Below, piece by piece: positions 1-6,693 of a stretch of 11,612 nucleotides of DNA. The number at the start of each line of letters is the position of its first letter. Positions within the stretch are counted from its first letter, which is position 1. The stretch is from an uncultured Collinsella sp. (GTDB lineage: Bacteria > Actinomycetota > Coriobacteriia > Coriobacteriales > Coriobacteriaceae), in contig CABUUK010000060.1 in the NCBI GenBank assembly GCA_902494765.1, positions 1 to 11,612 of the forward strand. The letters run 5' to 3'. Both the position numbers and the translations under genes were made by a program. The notes under the pieces are model-generated. The model worked only from the letters and a program-made list of their open reading frames with translations, was not told the DNA's origin and ran no database searches.

Positions 1-567
1 CGCGAAGGGATCTGCCACGGCAAGCGGGTCGGGAGCGGCGGCGCGAGGCGTCGGCTGCTGCTGGGGCATGGCGGCGGGGCGCTGCTGCTGCGGGGCAGCA
101 AACTGCTGCTGGCCGGCGCGCGGGGCGCTGGCGGCACGGCTTGCCGCGGAGTTGTTCTGGCCCAGGCCGTTTTGATAGGCGCGCTCTTCTTCGTACAGGC
201 GGCCGAGCGTGGGGGCATCGACGTTCTCGGCAAAGACCGAGAACTTGCCGGCGCGCAGCTGCGGATCGATCATAAAGCGCACGAGGGGCTCGCCGACAAA
301 GACATAGCGGCGCTTTTCGGCCTGCGCCTTCACAAACTCGCGGACCTCGCGCGAAAGCTCGGGGTAGAACGGGGCGAGCATGGGATCGTCGTCGGCGGCG
401 ATAAGGATGGTATAGAGTGCCGGCGCCGTGTTGACGCCGTTGATCACCAGAGTCTGATCCTCCATGTCGCGAGCGGCCTGCTTGGCAAGCTTCTTAAAGG
501 AGAACGGGGCACGGGTGGCACCGAAGATGCCGGCCACGTGGTCCTCGAAGATGTTCAGGAAGTTCAC
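1..567 (-). CDS. fhaA: FhaA-type protein (DUF3662 N-terminal domain), 3' end outside window
   Basis: The first 189 codons of a gene that leaves the window at its left edge. The protein begins VNFLNIFEDHVAGIFGATRA and continues with FKKLAKQAARDMEDQ and KAQAEKRRYVFVGEPLVRFM. This is the pattern of the DUF3662 domain at the N-terminus of actinobacterial FhaA (about residues 1-120 here). A Gln/Pro/Ala-rich linker follows from about residue 140 and includes QQQ runs. In the family such a linker leads to a C-terminal FHA domain, which would lie beyond position 1 and is not seen. FhaA proteins are cytoplasmic phospho-threonine readers, phosphorylated by PknA/PknB-type kinases and linked to cell-wall synthesis. 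The GTG start lies inside the kinase stop (GTGA, 564-567), a strong sign of translational coupling; a GGAG stands 11 nt upstream. The family call is recognition from memory; the FHA domain is inferred. Confidence 0.85.
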   Translation of the reverse strand, partial: MNFLNIFEDHVAGIFGATRAPFSFKKLAKQAARDMEDQTLVINGVNTAPALYTILIAADDDPMLAPFYPELSREVREFVKAQAEKRRYVFVGEPLVRFMIDPQLRAGKFSVFAENVDAPTLGRLYEEERAYQNGLGQNNSAASRAASAPRAGQQQFAAPQQQRPAAMPQQQPTPRAAAPDPLAVADPFA

Positions 568-2417
568 GAAAGATCACTCTCCGTATAGGTTCTTTGGTAT
601 CCGAGCAAATATAGGCATATCCCAACGATTATAGAGGATAGGGTTCCCGCAACCGCCGCCTTGGCGACGACCGCGGCTGCAAGGCTGGCAATTTCCATAT
701 GGTGTGCAAGACAGGACGCCGCTGCGCAGCCGATGCCGGTGACAGCGATGGCGGCGATTGCGGCAAGGTTTGAGCCCTGATTGGCACGCTTGGCATGGGC
801 ATTGAGCAGCGCAGATGACGCCGCGGCAGTTGCCGCGACCAGCACAAAGGCAGCCCAAAGGAGCGGGTCTCCCAGCGCTGCGGCAACGTTACCGAGCCCC
901 AGTACGCCTCCGGCTGAAAGCGCGACCGTGGCCAGACGGGCAAAAAGCGCGCCCATGCCCGTTGCCGCGGCGGCGCTTGCCGGGCCGAGCCAAAATGACG
1001 CGACGCCGGCGGCGACCCCAGCTGCCAGGAAGGTATTGCCGGTCAGACAGCCAAGCGCGAGTGCACAGGTGAGCGTGGCGCTCGCGGCAGTCTCGGTGCG
1101 ACCCCAGGCGATCCACCAACCGGACATGGCGGCGGCAAAGATCACCGCGACGGGCAGCATCGACAGGATGCCCTGTGCCTGCATGGTGGCGTTGGCCATG
1201 AGCACCAAAAAGCCCACAGCCGAGATGGCCGAGCCAATCTGGGGGGCCAGGCCAGCCGCCACTCCGATCGCGATGGCCGCAATGACCAGGCCGGGAAGCG
1301 CCGCGACCCCGGCCGTTTGCATCAGCAAAAAGCTAAAGGTGCCGCACGTTAGCGCCGAGATAGTGCGCATGGTGTAGTCGCGCGCATGGCTCCAGCGCGT
1401 GCCCGCCCAGCCGAGTGCGGGGTCGACCTCGATGGCGTCGTCCTCGTAGTGCGACGGCTCGATATCGTCGAGCTCCTGCTCGTCATCCGAAAGTTCGCCA
1501 ACCATTTGCTCCAGGCTGCGACGGCCTTCGCGCACGCTGCCCAGACCGGCAAGGAGCTGGTCGCAAAATGTCTCGACGCTGCTGGGGCGGTCCTGCGGCA
1601 TGGGGGAGAGCGCGCTCATGAGCGCGGCCTCGGCTCCCGGGGGAAAGTGTGGTATCAGCTCGCTGGGATAGGTGGCGCCGCCGATGATGCGGTCGAGCGA
1701 GTCGGCGGGCGTGGCCGCCATAAAGGGAGCGCTGCCGCACAGGCCCTCATAGATTACACAGGCGAGGGCAAAGACATCGGCGCGCTCATCGACCGTGCCG
1801 GTCTCGATATCGAGCTGCTCGGGCGGCATGTAGCCGATGGTGCCGCCGCGCGAGCCGCCAAAGCCACCGGCGGACGACAGTCGCGCCATGCCAAAGTCGG
1901 TGAGCTTTACATTGCCCGAGTGGTCGATGAGCACGTTGGCGGGCTTAATGTCCAGGTGGAGTACGCCATTACTATGGGCGAAGGTGAGCGCCTGGCCTAG
2001 GGCATCGGCAATGGCCGCGGCCTCGTCAAAGGTAAGTGAGTGACCGTCCACGCGGTGCAAAAACTCGGCCAGCGACATGCCATCGACATATTCCATAACT
2101 AGGTAGGCATAGGCTGTGTCGTGCGTAAAGTCGATGACCTGCACGATGTTGGGATGTTGAAGCATGGCGGCAGTGTGCGCCTCGCGCAGGACATCCATGA
2201 TGTCGCTGGCGGGCATGCCGACACCGTTAATAAGGGGGATGCGCTTAATGGCGACGCGGCGGCGCAGGTGCGTGTCGCGGCAGATCTCGATGGAGCCAAA
2301 ACCGCCGGTCGCAAGTGTCTCGAGCGGCTGGTACCGCTTGAGCAGCTCGCGAGAGCTGGTGCCCTCCAAAGGAACGTCCGGCGAGAACCGGGCGGTATGT
2401 TGCGAGAAAAGCGGCAT
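564..2417 (-). CDS. Membrane Ser/Thr protein kinase with polytopic C-terminal domain (kinase 1)
   Basis: A 617-residue Hanks-type kinase. From the ATG at 2417 the marks are: glycine loop TGGFG (37-41), VAIK lysine K58, helix-C glutamate E79, hinge MEYVDG (108-113), catalytic loop HLDIKPANVL with D156, K158 and N161, DFG at 174-176, PPE in place of APE (198-200), subdomain IX D214 and the DRP arginine R277. All catalytic residues are present, but HRD is HLD, so it is a non-RD kinase probably not gated by activation-loop phosphorylation. A very acidic stretch (303-332) follows. Residues about 350-605 then hold roughly 8-10 hydrophobic segments with short loops, so there is no extracellular PASTA sensor. 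The ATG was preferred over the TTG two codons upstream because GAGGG lies 6 nt before the ATG and would abut the TTG. Its stop overlaps the fhaA start. An extended -10 lies about 80 bp upstream, so it probably has its own promoter. Confidence 0.92.
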   Translation of the reverse strand: MPLFSQHTARFSPDVPLEGTSSRELLKRYQPLETLATGGFGSIEICRDTHLRRRVAIKRIPLINGVGMPASDIMDVLREAHTAAMLQHPNIVQVIDFTHDTAYAYLVMEYVDGMSLAEFLHRVDGHSLTFDEAAAIADALGQALTFAHSNGVLHLDIKPANVLIDHSGNVKLTDFGMARLSSAGGFGGSRGGTIGYMPPEQLDIETGTVDERADVFALACVIYEGLCGSAPFMAATPADSLDRIIGGATYPSELIPHFPPGAEAALMSALSPMPQDRPSSVETFCDQLLAGLGSVREGRRSLEQMVGELSDDEQELDDIEPSHYEDDAIEVDPALGWAGTRWSHARDYTMRTISALTCGTFSFLLMQTAGVAALPGLVIAAIAIGVAAGLAPQIGSAISAVGFLVLMANATMQAQGILSMLPVAVIFAAAMSGWWIAWGRTETAASATLTCALALGCLTGNTFLAAGVAAGVASFWLGPASAAAATGMGALFARLATVALSAGGVLGLGNVAAALGDPLLWAAFVLVAATAAASSALLNAHAKRANQGSNLAAIAAIAVTGIGCAAASCLAHHMEIASLAAAVVAKAAVAGTLSSIIVGICLYLLGYQRTYTESDLS

Positions 2418-2423
2418 GGCCAA

Positions 2424-2428
2424 CCCTC
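2424..2428 (-). promoter_or_regulatory. Shine-Dalgarno GAGGG that decides the kinase 1 start
   Basis: GAGGG on the minus strand stands 6 nt before the ATG at 2417. It directly touches the in-frame TTG at 2423, leaving no spacer, so ATG is the better start. Confidence 0.6.
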
Positions 2429-2497
2429 GTGCGTTTAAAGTTCGTTTGCGAGCGGCGGGCGCGGGGTCGAGCCGTTCGCGGTGGCATAGATGCTGCT

Positions 2498-2506
2498 AGT
2501 GTAGCA
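2498..2506 (-). promoter_or_regulatory. Extended -10 promoter TGCTACACT of kinase 1 / fhaA
   Basis: The minus strand reads TGC-TACACT, an extended -10 (TGn + TACACT). Transcription would start near 2491 with a leader of about 74 nt. No good -35 is visible at 16-18 nt, as expected when TGn compensates. The box lies inside a small palindrome, TGCTA-GTG-TAGCA (2494-2506), which may be an operator or chance. The same TGnTACACT form stands before the second kinase module. Confidence 0.45.
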
Positions 2507-2561
2507 CGCTCGGGTGCATGGGGAGGATAGCGGGATGCGAGGCTGCCTGCCTGGCTTGGCC

Positions 2562-3278
2562 TTAGCGCTTCTTCTTGTTCTTCTTCTGCTTGCGCCGCTT
2601 GCCCTTGGTCTCCTGGGGCTTGTCGCCCTGCTTGGCCTCGGCGGCGGCCTTCTCGGCCTTCATTTTCTTCTTCTTGGTCTCGATGCGGAGTTTTTTGTTG
2701 ATGCGGGCCTTGAGGAAGGGACCGAACTGCTCGGCATCGCCACGGACGAAGGTGTCCTTGGGAATCGTCACGCCCTGGTCGGCGAACATGGCCACAAAGA
2801 TGCGCTCGCCGTCGAGTACGTGGTCGAGCTTGTCAAACGGGAAGAACTGCGACTTGCCGCTCTTGCCCCAAACCATCAGGCCGTCCTCGTTGGCGGCGAC
2901 GCGGCGATAGCGGCCACCCATGGACTCGTCGGCCTCGACGGCGTCGATAAAGTCGCGGGCGAGCGTGTGGTGCAGGTTCTTGCTCCACCAGGCCAAAAAG
3001 GCGCCGAACACGATCAACACGACGCCGAACTTGATCCAGCTGCCGCCGGCCACCAGCATGCCGATGCCGATGAGCGCGGCAACTGCCGCGGCGACATACA
3101 GCGAGCCGCGACGCCTGGGCGAGGCGACCAGGCGGGCGAAGTCGGTGACCAGGTCGTTTTCGTACTGGTACTCGTTGAGGTACAGGATGCCGTCATCGGC
3201 TGCGGCCTGCTCCTCGAGCGCGACCTCGACCTGGTCGGCTGCTTCGGAGGGAACGAGGTTGCTCTCTGCGTCTGCCAT
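2562..3278 (-). CDS. YcxB-like two-helix membrane protein with polybasic tail
   Basis: A 238-residue protein. An acidic N-terminus (1-48) is followed by a basic cluster PRRRG (54-58) and two membrane helices (about 59-77 and 80-98). A C-terminal domain (about 125-193) has the YcxB-like pattern: ANEDGLMVWGKSG, then FFPFDKLDHVLDGE, and a short strand ending GVTIPKDTF. The family is widespread in Firmicutes and Actinobacteria and its function is not well established. The last 40 residues are mostly Lys, Arg, Ala and Glu (for example KKKKMKAEKAAAEAK and KRRKQKKNKKKR), possibly binding nucleic acid or acidic lipid heads. Start: ATG with AGGAG about 10 nt upstream. It is divergent from dnaX across 116 bp and leads toward kinase 1, but the kinase's own -10 in the 144-bp gap suggests separate transcription. 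No clear terminator was found after its TAA. Confidence 0.8.
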   Translation of the reverse strand: MADAESNLVPSEAADQVEVALEEQAAADDGILYLNEYQYENDLVTDFARLVASPRRRGSLYVAAAVAALIGIGMLVAGGSWIKFGVVLIVFGAFLAWWSKNLHHTLARDFIDAVEADESMGGRYRRVAANEDGLMVWGKSGKSQFFPFDKLDHVLDGERIFVAMFADQGVTIPKDTFVRGDAEQFGPFLKARINKKLRIETKKKKMKAEKAAAEAKQGDKPQETKGKRRKQKKNKKKR

Positions 3279-3319
3279 GCTCTTTGGACTCCTATCGCGG
3301 CGGGCTCGCCGTACGGGTT

Positions 3320-3325
3320 ATTATG
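3320..3325 (-). promoter_or_regulatory. Candidate -10 (CATAAT) for the YcxB-like gene in the divergent spacer
   Basis: The 116-bp spacer between the YcxB-like gene and dnaX holds one AT-rich island at 3318-3326. On the minus strand it reads CATAAT, with a start near 3313 and a leader of about 35 nt. Read rightward, the same bases give TATTAT (3319-3324), which could serve dnaX. Neither direction has a convincing -35, so the assignment is tentative. Confidence 0.3.
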
Positions 3326-3382
3326 GAATGCAGTATGCCGTGCGACCGCATGGCCGCCGCGGCAACAAGACTCAGTATACCC

Positions 3383-3389
3383 GGGGGAG
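3383..3389 (+). promoter_or_regulatory. Shine-Dalgarno GGGGGAG that fixes the dnaX start
   Basis: GGGGGAG lies 5 nt before the ATG at 3395. It selects the codon where homology to DnaX begins (MESLYRKYRP) over an in-frame ATG 37 codons upstream whose product has no DnaX character. Confidence 0.75.
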
Positions 3390-3394
3390 CACCC

Positions 3395-5872
3395 ATGGAA
3401 TCGTTGTACCGAAAGTATCGCCCGCTCACCTTTGACTCCGTGGTGGGCCAGCAGCATATCGTCTCGACGCTCGAGCACGCCATCACCGAGGGGCGCCTGT
3501 CCCACGCCTACCTGTTCTGCGGACCGCGCGGCACGGGCAAGACCACCATGGCGCGCATTCTGGCCAAGGCGCTGCTGTGCCGCAATGCCGAGGCGGCGCG
3601 CGCCGAGGGTGCAAGCGGCTGCATGCCCGACGGTACTTGCGAGGAGTGCGAGCTCATTGCCGAGGGTAACCACCCCGATGTCTACGAGCTCGATGCCGCA
3701 AGCCGTACCGGCGTGGACAACGTGCGCGAGGAGATCATCAACTCCGTCAACTTTGCCCCTGTGCGCGGCAAGTACAAGATTTATATCATCGACGAGGTCC
3801 ACATGCTCACGACGGCGGCGTTCAACGCGCTGCTCAAGACGCTTGAGGAGCCGCCGGCACACGTGATCTTTGTGCTGTGCACCACCGACCCGCAAAAGAT
3901 TCTGGAGACCATTCTCTCACGCTGCCAGCGCTTCGATTTCCACCGCATCGGCAACGAGGATATCGAGCATCGCCTGTCTTACGTGTGCGAGCAGGAGGGC
4001 TTCGATTACGACGACGAGGCACTCGCCATTGTGGCGCGCCATGCCAAGGGCGGTATGCGCGACGCGCTTTCCACGCTGGAGCAGCTGAGCGTCTTTGGCA
4101 ACGGTTCTGTGCATGCGGACGACGCCCGCTCGCTTTTGGGCGAGGTTTCGGACCAGATTCTGGGCGAGTTTTCCCGCGCCATTGCCGATCGCGATGTTGC
4201 CGAGCTCTATGGACTGATCCGTGCGCAGGTCGAGGAGGGCAATGACCTGCTGGAGCTGACGCGCGACCTGGTGGCGCATGTGCGCGACGTGTACGTTGCC
4301 TGCGTTGCCGGTGTCCGTGCCGAGCTGTTTGAGGGCGGCTCCGAGCAGGCCGAGGCGCTTGCTGCCGAGGCCGCTGCCTTTGGCGAGCATCCTGCCGACC
4401 GCCTGGCCCGCGTGCTGACGGTGCTCGACGATGCCGCACTGGAGATGAGGGGCGCGAGCGACGTGCGCCTGGTGCTCGAGATTGCCTGCACGCGTCTGGC
4501 GCGTCCCGAGGCCGATTTAACGATTGAGGCATTGGCCGAGCGCGTGGCACGCCTGGAGGCCATGATTGCCAACGGCGCCGCGCCGGCGAGCGTGGCTGCT
4601 GCTCAGGCCGCCGCGCCTGCAGCATCCGTACCCGCTGCTGCCCAACAGCCGACGCTCATTTCGGGCGCTCGTGCTGCCGCTCCGGCGGCATCCGCTGCCC
4701 CCGCTGCTACGTCCGCGCGCCAGGGCGGTATGCCTTGGGACCGCGGCGCTGCTGTTCCGGCTGCCCAGCCTGCGACCAAGTCCGCGGCTCCTGCGCCGGC
4801 GCCCAGACCTGTAACGCCTGCACCTCAGCCCGTTGCGGCTCCGGCTTCCGCGCCTGCTGCATCGACCGTGTCGGTGTCCAAGCCCAACAACGCCGCCCAG
4901 GTTGCCGCCGCCGGTGCTGCCGAGACCCCCGCGGTTGAGGACGCCGGCGAGCTCCAGCGCAAATGGGCCGAGGTCGTCGAGCGCGTCAAGGCTCGTCAGG
5001 CCTCCTACGCAGGGCTTTTGCTCAACGCCCGCGCCACGGCCGACGACGGCTCCAAGCTCACGGTCTCGTTCCCCGCGGGTTCGACTTTTGCCATCAAGAT
5101 GCTCGGTCGCGCCGATACGCAGTCGGTGGTCCTGCCGACGGTCTGCGCGGTCTTCGGTCGTCGTACCGTCGACTATGTCCTGGATGGGGGTGGCACGCCG
5201 GCTCCTCAACATGAGGAGCATTCTCCATCTGCACGGGCTGCGGTATCTGCGGACCCGCAACCCGTGTCCTCGGTGCCCCCTGCATCCTCGAGCGCCAGCG
5301 CGACGCAGCCAAAAGCGGCGCCGGTAGCGGCACCGACCCCGTCGGCGCCTGAACCCGCTGCGCCCAAACCGGCTGCTCCGATCCCCGCGCCCAAGTCCGC
5401 TGCCGCGCCTGCGCCCAAGTCATCCGACCTGGCCAAGGCCCCTTGGCTGCGCTCCGACAACCCTGCCGGTGCTCCTGCCACGGGCAAGCTCCCGACCGAG
5501 CCCGCGCCCCGAGCGCCCGAGCGCGCGTCCGTCCCCATGGCTCAGCCGCCTGCGCAGGCTGCGCCATGGGAATCCGAGCAGGTGCCCTACGACGATGCTA
5601 TGGTCGGTGGTTTTGCTGCCGATGCCGGCGGGGACGATCTGCCCCCGTTCGACGTGCCGGGTGCGGCGTCCGCGACCAAGGCCGCTGCTGTGGCACCCGC
5701 AGCCTCTGCAAACGACGACGTCCCCGCCGCTCCCTGGGAATCCAATCCCGGTGCTGGCAGCCCCTTCGGCCATCAGGGCGCAGCCCCGAGCATCCCGCAG
5801 ACCGAGGACGAGGCCAAGGCCCTCATCCGCAGCGTCTTTGGCCAGGCCACCATCTTCAAGCCGGTGGAGTAG
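3395..5872 (+). CDS. dnaX: DNA polymerase III subunit gamma/tau
   Basis: An 825-residue clamp-loader ATPase that, with delta and delta', loads the sliding clamp and links the replicase. The N-terminal AAA+ core is textbook: MESLYRKYRP start, Walker A GPRGTGKTT (43-51), zinc-module cysteines C62, C76, C82 and C85, Walker B IIDEVH (131-136), sensor 1 CTTD (162-165), arginine-finger motif LSRCQRF (174-180) and sensor 2 GGMRDAL (219-225). The collar helices run to about 395. An Ala/Pro-rich linker (about 396-512) is followed by a folded block (about 517-597, LQRKWAEVVERVKARQ onward) resembling the tau C-terminal region of actinobacterial DnaX. A second Ala/Pro/Ser linker (about 600-720) and a tail ending in EAKALIRSVFGQATIFKPVE complete it. 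Four Pro-Trp motifs dot the linkers and tail (447, 683, 724, 780). No A6G-type slippery site was seen, so there is no evidence for a frameshifted gamma form. It converges with the next gene, 21 bp between stops. Confidence 0.97.
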   Translation: MESLYRKYRPLTFDSVVGQQHIVSTLEHAITEGRLSHAYLFCGPRGTGKTTMARILAKALLCRNAEAARAEGASGCMPDGTCEECELIAEGNHPDVYELDAASRTGVDNVREEIINSVNFAPVRGKYKIYIIDEVHMLTTAAFNALLKTLEEPPAHVIFVLCTTDPQKILETILSRCQRFDFHRIGNEDIEHRLSYVCEQEGFDYDDEALAIVARHAKGGMRDALSTLEQLSVFGNGSVHADDARSLLGEVSDQILGEFSRAIADRDVAELYGLIRAQVEEGNDLLELTRDLVAHVRDVYVACVAGVRAELFEGGSEQAEALAAEAAAFGEHPADRLARVLTVLDDAALEMRGASDVRLVLEIACTRLARPEADLTIEALAERVARLEAMIANGAAPASVAAAQAAAPAASVPAAAQQPTLISGARAAAPAASAAPAATSARQGGMPWDRGAAVPAAQPATKSAAPAPAPRPVTPAPQPVAAPASAPAASTVSVSKPNNAAQVAAAGAAETPAVEDAGELQRKWAEVVERVKARQASYAGLLLNARATADDGSKLTVSFPAGSTFAIKMLGRADTQSVVLPTVCAVFGRRTVDYVLDGGGTPAPQHEEHSPSARAAVSADPQPVSSVPPASSSASATQPKAAPVAAPTPSAPEPAAPKPAAPIPAPKSAAAPAPKSSDLAKAPWLRSDNPAGAPATGKLPTEPAPRAPERASVPMAQPPAQAAPWESEQVPYDDAMVGGFAADAGGDDLPPFDVPGAASATKAAAVAPAASANDDVPAAPWESNPGAGSPFGHQGAAPSIPQTEDEAKALIRSVFGQATIFKPVE

Positions 5873-5893
5873 CTGCGCAGGCGGGTATACTGC

Positions 5894-6367
5894 TCAAGAA
5901 GAGGACCCCTTGTCCGGGCGCATCTGTATTTCGGACATGTGTAGTGTGGTGCCGCGTATGTCGCATTTGAGCAGACAGGTGCGTGACGGTCGGCCTAGGA
6001 TGCTGAGGTCGATACGATACGTCGCATGGCTGTCCGTGTACTCGACTTGCTCGGCGTTAATGGTTGCTCCGATTGCCAAATAAACGCCTAGCTCGGCATC
6101 GACAATCTTGAAGTCCTTTATCTTGACCTTGAACTCTTGATAGAGGGACGGGCTGTTGTAGTAGACGGTTCGGGTTCCGTCGGTGCACTCATCGGTCGTC
6201 TCCCATTTGACGACGGGCTGGTCCGAGCTGGCTATCAGCAGTTCTGCTCCAAAAGCTATGGCATGGGTGATGACAACCAGCAATGCCCAGCCGACAAAGA
6301 GATAGAGAACCACATATGCAACGGGGTGTTTTGAGCGGATGTTTTGGAGCGCGTTGGGGGCATTCAT
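5894..6367 (-). CDS. Hypothetical single-pass membrane-anchored protein
   Basis: A 157-residue protein not recognised as any family. Residues 1-16 are a short cytoplasmic piece with basic residues (R11, K13). A strong membrane helix spans about 17-40 (AYVVLYLFVGWALLVVITHA). A domain of about 115 residues follows, probably outside the cell, with three cysteines (61, 131, 135) and alternating polar/hydrophobic stretches that suggest beta structure (FKVKIKDFKIVDAELGVYLA; ATYRIDLSILG). The start is well supported: GGAGG 6 nt before the ATG and a perfect TATAAT upstream. It lies between dnaX and ybaB on the opposite strand, breaking the usual dnaX-ybaB-recR run. Counting three full lines of its sequence (6061-6180 and 6241-6300) gives 90 G+C in 180 bases, about 50%, well below dnaX. 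Recent acquisition is an inference from that. Confidence 0.7.
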   Translation of the reverse strand: MNAPNALQNIRSKHPVAYVVLYLFVGWALLVVITHAIAFGAELLIASSDQPVVKWETTDECTDGTRTVYYNSPSLYQEFKVKIKDFKIVDAELGVYLAIGATINAEQVEYTDSHATYRIDLSILGRPSRTCLLKCDIRGTTLHMSEIQMRPDKGSSS

Positions 6368-6401
6368 GGGGCACCTCCAAATTACTATCTATGGCAATCA
6401 A

Positions 6402-6407
6402 ATTATA
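6402..6407 (-). promoter_or_regulatory. -10 box TATAAT of the small membrane-protein gene
   Basis: The minus strand carries a consensus TATAAT with transcription expected to start near 6395, about 28 nt before the ATG at 6367; the GGAGG at 6374-6378 lies within that leader. No consensus -35 is seen 17 nt upstream. Confidence 0.5.
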
Positions 6408-6416
6408 CCCTGCCGC

Positions 6417-6471
6417 CATGTGCGCCGCCTCGAGCAGCGGTCCGGCATTTAGCTATTTAGTGGCGCACATG
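6417..6471. repeat. Perfect 10-bp inverted repeat with 35-nt loop
   Basis: Left arm CATGTGCGCC (6417-6426) and right arm GGCGCACATG (6462-6471) are exact reverse complements. Part of the right arm, CGCACA (6464-6469), also matches a third arm TGTGCG (6502-6507), so alternative hairpins are possible. No T-run follows it in either direction, so it is not a simple intrinsic terminator. Confidence 0.6.
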
Positions 6472-6509
6472 AAATGCTGGATTCGGCTCTACTAGATTGA
6501 GTGTGCGAT

Positions 6510-6544
6510 ATTATGCAACCTTGCATAATTCGACCTTGCATAAT
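6510..6544. repeat. Three TTGCATAAT half-sites: candidate regulator binding site
   Basis: ATTATGCAA (6510-6518), a CC spacer and TTGCATAAT (6521-6529) form a perfect palindrome with 9-bp arms. A further TTGCATAAT lies at 6536-6544. The direct copies extend to 12 bp (ACCTTGCATAAT at 6518-6529 and 6533-6544) with a 15-bp period. An inverted pair plus a phased third half-site looks like an operator. It stands about 100 bp from each of the two divergent promoter candidates. Confidence 0.5.
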
Positions 6545-6622
6545 CTTTGAGTGCGGTTTGTATTGGAGGACATGTATATCGACTGAGGTAACACGTCCGC
6601 CCCGCTCTCTCGCCGCGCGCCG

Positions 6623-6631
6623 TGGTACGAT
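6623..6631 (+). promoter_or_regulatory. Candidate extended -10 (TGGTACGAT) for ybaB-recR
   Basis: TGG-TACGAT fits an extended -10 with a start near 6638 and a leader of about 70 nt. A separate promoter makes sense because an opposite-strand gene parts ybaB from dnaX. No -35 consensus is apparent. Confidence 0.4.
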
Positions 6632-6679
6632 TTTTGAGTTTGAAAGTCCCGCCGTGCTCCGGCTGCCCTTGCAGCTCGG

Positions 6680-6693
6680 CGTGCGGCCGCACG
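6680..6693. repeat. 14-bp perfect palindrome abutting the ybaB ribosome-binding site
   Basis: CGTGCGGCCGCACG is self-complementary along its full length and ends one base before the AAAGGAG Shine-Dalgarno (6695-6701). As RNA it could form a 5-bp stem with a GGCC loop directly next to the ribosome-binding site. GC-rich DNA makes short palindromes common, so function is uncertain. Confidence 0.45.

Noticed and set aside
2507..2561. A terminator after the YcxB-like gene
   Set aside because: Only 3-4 bp stems can be drawn and there is no T-tract on the minus strand.
3284..3394. A 37-codon N-terminal extension of dnaX from an upstream ATG
   Set aside because: The extension has no DnaX similarity, and GGGGGAG is correctly spaced only for the ATG at 3395.
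2514..3866. A 450-codon plus-strand frame across the YcxB-like gene and the start of dnaX
   Set aside because: Low-complexity Leu/Gly/Arg composition and full conflict with two supported genes; a shadow frame.
3395..5872. Programmed frameshift producing a short gamma form of DnaX
   Set aside because: No A-rich slippery heptamer was seen in the gene; both linkers read through in one frame.
5886..5891. A plus-strand TATACT resembling a -10 just after dnaX
   Set aside because: No -35, no TGn extension, and it would read antisense into the small membrane gene; probably chance.
6510..6544. A minimal CRISPR array from the repeated TTGCATAAT
   Set aside because: Repeats are only 9-12 bp with 3-nt spacing and no cas genes; an operator is a better reading.
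6565..6598. A mini-ORF (MYID-stop) with GGAGG, inside an imperfect 8-bp hairpin
   Set aside because: The GGAGG is only 2 nt from the ATG, the peptide is 4 residues with no regulatory codon pattern, and one stem position is mismatched.
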